A stretch of 18,673 nucleotides of DNA from NCBI GenBank assembly GCA_036375895.1, contig DASVBJ010000379.1:1-18673 (forward strand). Direction: 5' to 3'. Made by a program: the position numbers and the translations under genes. Position 1 is the first letter of the stretch, and each line of letters begins with the position of its first letter. Positions 14,607 through 18,673 of the stretch are shown one piece after another. Under the pieces are notes generated by a model. It was not told the origin of the DNA. It saw only the letters and a program-made list of their open reading frames with translations, and searched no databases. This DNA is from DASVBJ01 sp036375895 (GTDB taxonomy: Bacteria > Actinomycetota > Actinomycetes > JACCUZ01).

Positions 14607-15105
14607 GGCTGCCCTCCGGGGAGCTGAGTGTCGAGTCGTTGAGCAGTGCGGCGAGGGCGGCCCGGCCGCGCGCGAGGCGCGCCTTGACCGTTCCCTCGGG
14701 AGAGTGGGTCTCGTGGGCCACCTCGGCCACGGACAGCCCGGACAGGTGGTGCAGGACGATCGCCCGCCGCTGCGCCTCGGGGATCTGGCGCAGCGCCGCG
14801 ACGAGCGCGACGTTGTCGATGCTCGGCTCCGGCGTGTCCGGGGCCGGGCCGTGGCGGACGAGCGCGGCGGCGGCGGTCTTCGCCCGGCGCCACCGGCTGG
14901 CGGCCAGCCGCCACGCCACGGTGCGGACCCAGGCCTGCGGGTCGTCGTAGCCGGACACGGTTGACCACCGCTGCCAGGCTCGCGCGTAGGCCTCCTGCAC
15001 CAGCTCCTGCGCGTCGGCGAGGTTGCCGGTCATCGCGTACATCTGGTGCAGCAGCCGCCGGTTGGTGCCGGCATAGAAGGCGTCGAACCCCTCGGCGTCC
15101 TTCAC
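14599..15105 (-). CDS. SigE-family ECF RNA polymerase sigma factor
   Basis: 168-aa sigma factor when started at the GTG at 15105 (VKDAEGFDAFYAG). The frame extends to another GTG at 15165 (188 aa), but the shorter form matches the family's usual start and length and has a purine-rich GAGAGGGGG just upstream. Region 2 covers about residues 5-75 (FDAFYAGTNRRLLHQMYAMTG, LVQEAYARAWQRW, DPQAWVRTVAWRLA). Region 4 covers about 100-155 (ALRQIPEAQRRAIVLHHL, LSVAEVAHETHSPEGTVKARLARGR in two adjoining parts). Family: streptomycete-type SigE group of ECF sigma factors. It directs RNA polymerase to a small regulon, typically envelope-related, but the regulon here is unknown. It is the middle gene of a minus-strand trio and overlaps the downstream membrane protein gene by 8 nt. 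Confidence 0.92.
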   Translation of the reverse strand: MKDAEGFDAFYAGTNRRLLHQMYAMTGNLADAQELVQEAYARAWQRWSTVSGYDDPQAWVRTVAWRLAASRWRRAKTAAAALVRHGPAPDTPEPSIDNVALVAALRQIPEAQRRAIVLHHLSGLSVAEVAHETHSPEGTVKARLARGRAALAALLNDSTLSSPEGSHV

Positions 15106-15115
15106 CTGTCCCCCT

Positions 15116-15147
15116 CTCGTGGGTCTCACCCGGAGATGACCCACGAG
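15116..15147 (-). promoter_or_regulatory. Hairpin in the leader of the sigma factor gene, next to its ribosome-binding site
   Basis: On the plus strand CTCGTGGGTC (15116-15125) and GACCCACGAG (15138-15147) are perfect 10-bp inverted arms with a 12-nt loop. Read on the minus strand, the stem ends 10 nt before the GTG at 15105, and its last bases (GAG) run into the GAGAGGGGG ribosome-binding site. It could therefore hide the site or act as a transcription terminator after the upstream gene. Confidence 0.55.
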
Positions 15148-15166
15148 CAGGGTGCCAGGTTGCACG

Positions 15167-15784
15167 CTAGGTGAGGATCTTCTCGCGGATGTCCACGACG
15201 TAGCCGAGGCGGTTGTAGCTCAGGTCCAGCGGCAGGTTGCCGCCCCGGGACGGGAGGGCGGCCAGCAGCCTGTCCAGGGGCACCGGCTCGAGCTGCGTGG
15301 TGCCGTTCAGGTTCGGGCCGCCGTAGACCTTCACCTCCGGCGCGAGGACCAGGTCGCGGGTTCGCGGGTTCTCGTTGACCACCAGCGTGCGGCCCGAGCG
15401 GCGGCCCAGGTGGTGCGACTTGGCGTAGGCGGTCGCCGCGTCACCGACGAGCAGCTGGGCGCGGTCGAACGTGACGTGCATCCCGTCGGCGCCGCGCTGC
15501 GACCCGATCAGGTAGCCGAAGTCCTTCGTCCGCCCCCGCTCGACCTCAGAGGCCGCCCGGGCGGTGGCACGCGCGGGGGACGGCGAGGAGGCGCTGGGCC
15601 GAGGGCTGGACGGGACGGGACTGCCGGTGGTGGTGGTCGAGGCCGCATTCGGCGGGTCGTCGCCGCCGGCGAAGCCGATGAGGAAGCCGGCGCCGAGGCC
15701 GACCAGTGCCACCGCGAGGAGCAGCAGGGCCACCATCCAGGCGGTGTGGCGGCCGCGCGCGGCGGGCGGCAGGGAGCCGGCCAT
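15167..15784 (-). CDS. Membrane-anchored extracytoplasmic protein, function unknown
   Basis: 205-aa protein. Residues 1-13 are cytoplasmic; 14-38 are one transmembrane helix (AWMVALLLLAVALVGLGAGF). About 42-75 are a Ser/Pro/Thr-rich linker typical of exposed cell-wall-spanning segments. About 80-205 form a globular outer domain with FGYLIGSQRGADGMHVTFDRAQLL, then DAATAYAKSHH and VVNENPRTRDLVLAPEVKVY. The pattern of a strand with DRAxxLxGDAA followed by NENPRxRxLxLAPxxxV recurs in secreted actinobacterial and Bacillus proteins of unknown role. The start is ATG at 15784 with GAGGAGG just upstream on the minus strand; the frame continues further upstream without a better signal. It is the first gene of the trio that includes the sigma factor, 61 nt before its start, and is divergent from perM. 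Confidence 0.82.
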   Translation of the reverse strand: MAGSLPPAARGRHTAWMVALLLLAVALVGLGAGFLIGFAGGDDPPNAASTTTTGSPVPSSPRPSASSPSPARATARAASEVERGRTKDFGYLIGSQRGADGMHVTFDRAQLLVGDAATAYAKSHHLGRRSGRTLVVNENPRTRDLVLAPEVKVYGGPNLNGTTQLEPVPLDRLLAALPSRGGNLPLDLSYNRLGYVVDIREKILT

Positions 15785-15905
15785 CTCGAGGCTCCTCCTC
15801 TCGGGCGGATTCCCCCGGTTCCCGGCATTCTGCCCGCCGGTCGCGACACCCCGAAATCCGGCCACGTCCCCGATCGGCGGCCGCCCGCTTGTCACGATGG
15901 CCAGG

Positions 15906-17144
15906 ATGACCAGCCTCCTGTCCCCGTCCAGAGCGGGCCGCCGCGACCCGGAGCCGACCGGGGAGCCACCCCGCCCGGTCTCCCTGTCCGGCCTGCTCGC
16001 CGCCGCCCACGCGGCCGCTCTCGGCCTGCTCGCGGTGACCGTGCCCGTCCTGGTCGGGTGGGCCACCGCCGCCGACAGCGGCGCCAGCGCCACCGAGGCG
16101 GTGCGGACCTCGCTGCAGGCCTGGCTGGCCGGTCACCTCACGACGATGGTGGTGCCCGGCGGGCGCTTCGACCTGGTCCCCCTCGGGCTGACGGCCGTCC
16201 CGGCGCTGCTCCTGGTCGCCGCGACGGCCCGCGCGGCGCGGGCGTCGGCGGTGTCGCGGCTGCGCGGGGTGGCGGCGCTGACCGCGGTGACCGCCTCGGC
16301 GTACGCCGTGGTCGCGGCCGTGCTCGCGCTGCTGGCCCGCACCGACGCGGTGCGGCCCTTGCCGTTGAGCGCGTTCCTCGGCGCCGGGACGGTGGCGACG
16401 CTTGCGGCAGGCGTCGGCGCGCTGCGCGGCGCCGGGGCCGGACGCCGGCTGTGGCGACTACTGCCCGTGCCGGTGCGCCTCGCTGCCGTCGGCGGGGCGG
16501 GTGCCCTCGGGACCCTCGTCGCGGCCGGTGCCCTGATCGCCGCGCTGTCGCTCGCCATCCACCACCAGCGGGCGGGTGAGCTGCTGCGCGGCCTGGACGC
16601 GGGGGCGACCGGAGGGGTGCTGGTCCTCCTGCTGTGTGCGCTCTACGTGCCGACGGCCGCTGTCTGGGGGACAGCCTTCGTCGTCGGGCCGGGGTTCAGC
16701 CTCGGCACGGGGACGGCCGTGTCGCTGGGTGGCGTCCACCTGGGCGCGGCGCCGGCCTTTCCGCTGCTCGCCGCGCTGCCCGCTGACGGTGCGGTGCCGC
16801 GGCCGTTGCTCGGCGTGCTGCTCGCGCCGGTCGGTGCGGGAGTGGTGGCCGGGTTGCTGGTCGACCGCCGGGACCGGGCCGTTGCGGCGGCCCGGCTCAC
16901 GACGTGGCGGCGGGTGCTGCTCGCCGGCGCCGCCGTGGGGGCGGTCGCGGGCGCCGGGCTGGCGGTGCTCTCCGCGGCGAGCTCGGGCGCGGTGGGTCCG
17001 GGCCGGCTCGCCGATGTCGGCCCCGGTCCCTGGCTGGTCGGACTGGCGGCCGCGGTCGAGGTCGGCGTCCTGGCCAGCGCCTCGCTGCTGGTGCTCCGGC
17101 GCGACGTGCTGCGCGGAGGCCGCGCCGGCTCGCTCAGCGAGTGA
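15906..17144 (+). CDS. perM: PerM-like multi-pass membrane protein (DUF6350)
   Basis: 412-aa, almost wholly hydrophobic protein with about ten membrane segments. They run from LSGLLAAAHAAALGLLAVTV (about 31-50) to LVGLAAAVEVGVLASASLLV near the C-terminus. Loops are short, with characteristic Trp/Gly/Pro positions (VPGGRFDLVPLGL, FVVGPGFSLGTGTAVSLGG, YVPTAAVWG). Its place directly upstream of purN-purH matches Rv0955 (PerM) of M. tuberculosis, a membrane protein needed for cell division under stress; the identity rests on topology and synteny. Two in-frame ATGs (15897, 15906) are possible. 15906 is preferred because CACGAT (15894-15899) could serve as a leaderless -10 box; neither ATG has a Shine-Dalgarno sequence. 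The last 11 nt overlap the convergent gene. Confidence 0.85.
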   Translation: MTSLLSPSRAGRRDPEPTGEPPRPVSLSGLLAAAHAAALGLLAVTVPVLVGWATAADSGASATEAVRTSLQAWLAGHLTTMVVPGGRFDLVPLGLTAVPALLLVAATARAARASAVSRLRGVAALTAVTASAYAVVAAVLALLARTDAVRPLPLSAFLGAGTVATLAAGVGALRGAGAGRRLWRLLPVPVRLAAVGGAGALGTLVAAGALIAALSLAIHHQRAGELLRGLDAGATGGVLVLLLCALYVPTAAVWGTAFVVGPGFSLGTGTAVSLGGVHLGAAPAFPLLAALPADGAVPRPLLGVLLAPVGAGVVAGLLVDRRDRAVAAARLTTWRRVLLAGAAVGAVAGAGLAVLSAASSGAVGPGRLADVGPGPWLVGLAAAVEVGVLASASLLVLRRDVLRGGRAGSLSE

Positions 17145-17529
17145 GCCCGATCCGGTGGCGGACGGCGTCCTCGAACGTCCGGCTGCACCGGTCACGCTCG
17201 GAGGCGATGAGCGCGCGGTCCACGCAGTGCCGGAAGTCCTTGTACTCCGCGTAGAAGATCGCGACGAACGACAGCGCGACCACGAAGAACATCGCGCCCA
17301 TCAGACCGGCGATGACGCCGGCGAGGGCTCCCGGGGCGCGACCGTCCCGCCGCCGCGCGCGGCGCAGCGCCCGCACCCCCAGCACGACCGCCGCGACCTC
17401 GAGGACCAGGCCGACGACGCCCCACGGCAGCAGGCTCGTCGCGAGCACCATCCCGGCCACGGCGAGCACGAGCGACCGACCGCCCCCGGGCTCTGCCGGT
17501 CCCTGGGCTCGCCCGCGGTCCGTGCTCAC
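17134..17529 (-). CDS. Small two-helix membrane protein, DUF4190-like
   Basis: 131-aa protein started at GTG 17529 (VSTDRGRAQ), chosen because GAGG lies 5 nt upstream on the minus strand and the frame further upstream is Arg/Gly-rich noise. Membrane segments lie near residues 20-47 (LVLAVAGMVLATSLLPWGVV onward) and 65-90 (ALAGVIAGLMGAMFFVVALS onward), joined by a basic loop RALRRARRRDGR. This is the DUF4190 layout. The outer or C-terminal tail has FRHCVDRALIASERDRCSRT with two Cys residues. Role unknown. It sits between perM and purN on the opposite strand; its stop lies inside the perM 3' end (11-nt convergent overlap), and it is divergent from purN. Confidence 0.75.
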   Translation of the reverse strand: MSTDRGRAQGPAEPGGGRSLVLAVAGMVLATSLLPWGVVGLVLEVAAVVLGVRALRRARRRDGRAPGALAGVIAGLMGAMFFVVALSFVAIFYAEYKDFRHCVDRALIASERDRCSRTFEDAVRHRIGLTR

Positions 17530-17709
17530 TGCTGCCTCACCTGCTCCACCTCGGCTCGGACGGCCCCTCCGGCCGCGGCGCGCGGCACCGCCCGCACAGG
17601 GCAACCGTCGCATGATCGGGCCGGTACGGCGGAAGCGGGGGGCCGAGGGGCGTGGCGCCGGTCGTGCCCGGACGGGCGGACGAGCGGCGGGCGGTGGCCG
17701 CGCTCGGGA

Positions 17710-17715
17710 TATCGT
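17710..17715 (+). promoter_or_regulatory. Candidate -10 box (TATCGT) for leaderless purNH
   Basis: TATCGT fits TANNNT and ends 8 nt before the GTG at 17724, the spacing expected for transcription starting at the start codon. No ribosome-binding site precedes that GTG. No clear -35. The rest of the 194-nt gap between 17530 and 17723 shows nothing else I can name. Confidence 0.5.
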
Positions 17716-17723
17716 CTGCGCTC

Positions 17724-18341
17724 GTGGCCGCCCCGCAGACTACGCCCCGCCGTCTGGTGGCTCTGGTCTCCGGTGACGGCTCGACGCTGCAGGCGCTGCT
17801 CGACGCGGCGGATGACCCGGCGTACGGCGTGCGGGTGGTCGCCGTCGGCGCCGACCGCGACGGCATCCGGGCGCTCGAGCGGGCTGCTCAGGCCGGGGTG
17901 CCCAGCTTCGTCGTCGCTCCCGGCGCCTTCGCCGGGCGGGCCGACTGGGACCGGGCGCTTGCCGAGCAGGTGGCGGCGCACCGTCCCGACCTCGTCGTGT
18001 CGGCGGGGTTCATGCGCCTGCTGGGGCCCGAGTTCCTCGGCCGGTTCAGCGTGGTCAACACCCATCCGGCGCTGCTGCCGTCGTTCCCCGGCGCCCACGC
18101 CGTCCGCGACGCGCTGGCCCACGGCGTACGCGTGACCGGGTGCACGCTGCACCTCGTCGACGAGGGCGTCGACACCGGCCCGATCGTCGCCCAGGTCGCC
18201 GTCGCCGTCCGCGACGACGACGACGAGGCCTCGCTGCACGAGCGCATCAAGGTCGAGGAGCGCGCGATGCTCGTCGACGTCGTCGGCCGGATGGCCCGGG
18301 AGGGCTTCACGGTCATCGGAAGGAAGGTCACCATCCCGTGA
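17724..18341 (+). CDS. purN: Phosphoribosylglycinamide formyltransferase (GAR transformylase)
   Basis: 205-aa enzyme of de novo purine synthesis that transfers a formyl group from 10-formyl-THF to GAR. Catalytic residues are in place: VVNTHPALLPSF with Asn112 and His114, and VDEGVDTGPIVAQ with Asp150. The Asn-Asp distance of 38 residues equals that in E. coli PurN (N106, D144). The phosphate loop near the N-terminus is VSGDGSTLQALLDA, whereas most family members have an Asn near the end of this motif (GxGxNL), so here a Thr replaces it. GTG at 17724 is chosen because it follows a -10 box by 8 nt and gives the standard N-terminal length; the frame is open further upstream without support. The purH start codon overlaps its stop (GTGA). 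Confidence 0.96.
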   Translation: MAAPQTTPRRLVALVSGDGSTLQALLDAADDPAYGVRVVAVGADRDGIRALERAAQAGVPSFVVAPGAFAGRADWDRALAEQVAAHRPDLVVSAGFMRLLGPEFLGRFSVVNTHPALLPSFPGAHAVRDALAHGVRVTGCTLHLVDEGVDTGPIVAQVAVAVRDDDDEASLHERIKVEERAMLVDVVGRMAREGFTVIGRKVTIP

Positions 18342-18673
18342 GCCAGCGTCCCGTCCGCCGGGCCCTCGTCAGCGTCTACGACAAGGCAGGGCTCGAGGAC
18401 CTCGCGCGCGGCCTGCACGAGGCCGGCGTCTCCATCGTGTCCACCGGGTCGACGGCGGCCCGCATCGCGGCGGCGGGCGTGCCCGTCACCCCGGTCGAGG
18501 AGGTCACCGGCTTCCCCGAGTGCCTGGACGGCCGCGTCAAGACCCTGCACCCGAGGGTGCACGCGGGCATCCTCGCCGACCTCCGGCTCGAGTCCCACCG
18601 CGCGCAGCTCAAGGAGCTCGAGATCGAGCCTTTCGACCTGGTCGTCTCCAACCTCTACCCCTTCACCGAGACC
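18338..18673 (+). CDS. purH: Bifunctional AICAR transformylase/IMP cyclohydrolase, N-terminal part (3' truncated)
   Basis: The first 112 codons of PurH, which carries out the last two steps of IMP synthesis. The visible part is the IMP cyclohydrolase (MGS-like) domain: RRALVSVYDKAGLEDLARGL, VSIVSTGSTAARIAAAGV, VEEVTGFPECLDGRVKTLHP and FDLVVSNLYPF, all family hallmarks. The AICAR transformylase domain lies beyond the window. The GTG start at 18338 overlaps the purN TGA by 3 nt, so it is translationally coupled. A GGAAGGAAGG run about 10 nt upstream can serve as ribosome-binding site. Confidence 0.97.
   Translation, partial: MSQRPVRRALVSVYDKAGLEDLARGLHEAGVSIVSTGSTAARIAAAGVPVTPVEEVTGFPECLDGRVKTLHPRVHAGILADLRLESHRAQLKELEIEPFDLVVSNLYPFTET

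Noticed and set aside
15106..15165. Longer sigma factor starting at GTG 15165 (188 aa)
   Set aside because: The extra 20 residues do not fit the family's start and would put the leader hairpin in coding sequence; the start at 15105 has a purine-rich site. It cannot be fully excluded.
15817..15822. GGAACC on the minus strand as an ECF -35 box for the sigma trio (autoregulation)
   Set aside because: It is only 32 nt from the ATG with no matching -10, and it leaves too little room for the ribosome-binding site.
1..18673. Mobile elements, prophage, toxin-antitoxin or defence genes, tRNA or rRNA
   Set aside because: I saw no transposase, integrase, defence-type domain, att-like repeats or tRNA-like folds; the content and order look like a core chromosomal region.

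Overview
This window reads as an ordinary chromosomal segment of a high-GC actinomycete. The evidence is the very GC-rich third codon positions, frequent GTG starts, several apparently leaderless genes (a TANNNT -10 box 8-10 nt before the start codon), a SigE-family ECF sigma factor, a PerM/DUF6350 membrane protein and actinobacterial-type SucCD, PcrA and PurNH. A Nocardioidaceae-like or related spore-less or sporulating actinomycete is plausible, but I cannot fix the genus. I see no phage, insertion sequence, CRISPR array, tRNA or rRNA.

Layout. Positions 1-1041 hold the C-terminal part of an amidase-signature enzyme. A 114-aa membrane protein (1089-1433) follows and converges on a PIG-L/LmbE deacetylase (1430-2152, minus); the two stop codons interlock in one CTAG. 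Divergent from the deacetylase is a 588-aa secreted protein (2314-4080). It has an M15-peptidase-like zinc domain and three copies of a roughly 105-aa R(L/V/I)LDTR...Y/WF module, and a candidate FliA/WhiG-type promoter lies upstream. Next come pcrA (4140-6446), an M23 peptidase (6593-7363, minus), an alpha/beta hydrolase (7512-8444, minus), a stand-alone B12-binding mutase subunit (8597-8998), a secreted CocE/S15-type hydrolase (9082-10902, minus), sucC-sucD (11092-13168), a minus-strand trio (anchored protein, SigE-family sigma factor, duplicated-domain membrane protein; 15784 down to 13314), perM (15906-17144), a small DUF4190-like membrane protein (17134-17529, minus), purN (17724-18341) and the start of purH (18338 onward).

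The order pcrA/uvrD1 - M23 peptidase - sucC - sucD - perM - purN - purH is, from memory, the same backbone as Mycobacterium tuberculosis Rv0949-Rv0957, with other genes inserted. The window is therefore mostly a conserved core neighbourhood. Functional links are: B12-dependent acyl-CoA mutase chemistry and SucCD both act around succinyl-CoA; purN-purH is a translationally coupled purine operon; the M23 enzyme, PerM and the M15-like protein all concern the cell wall, division or cell surface.

I did not find a clear undescribed multi-gene system. The points most worth a second look are the FliA-like promoter on the repeat protein, the sigma factor trio with a hairpin over the sigma-gene ribosome-binding site, a 12-bp-armed inverted repeat after sucD, and a 20-bp tandem duplication at the 3' end of the M23 gene.
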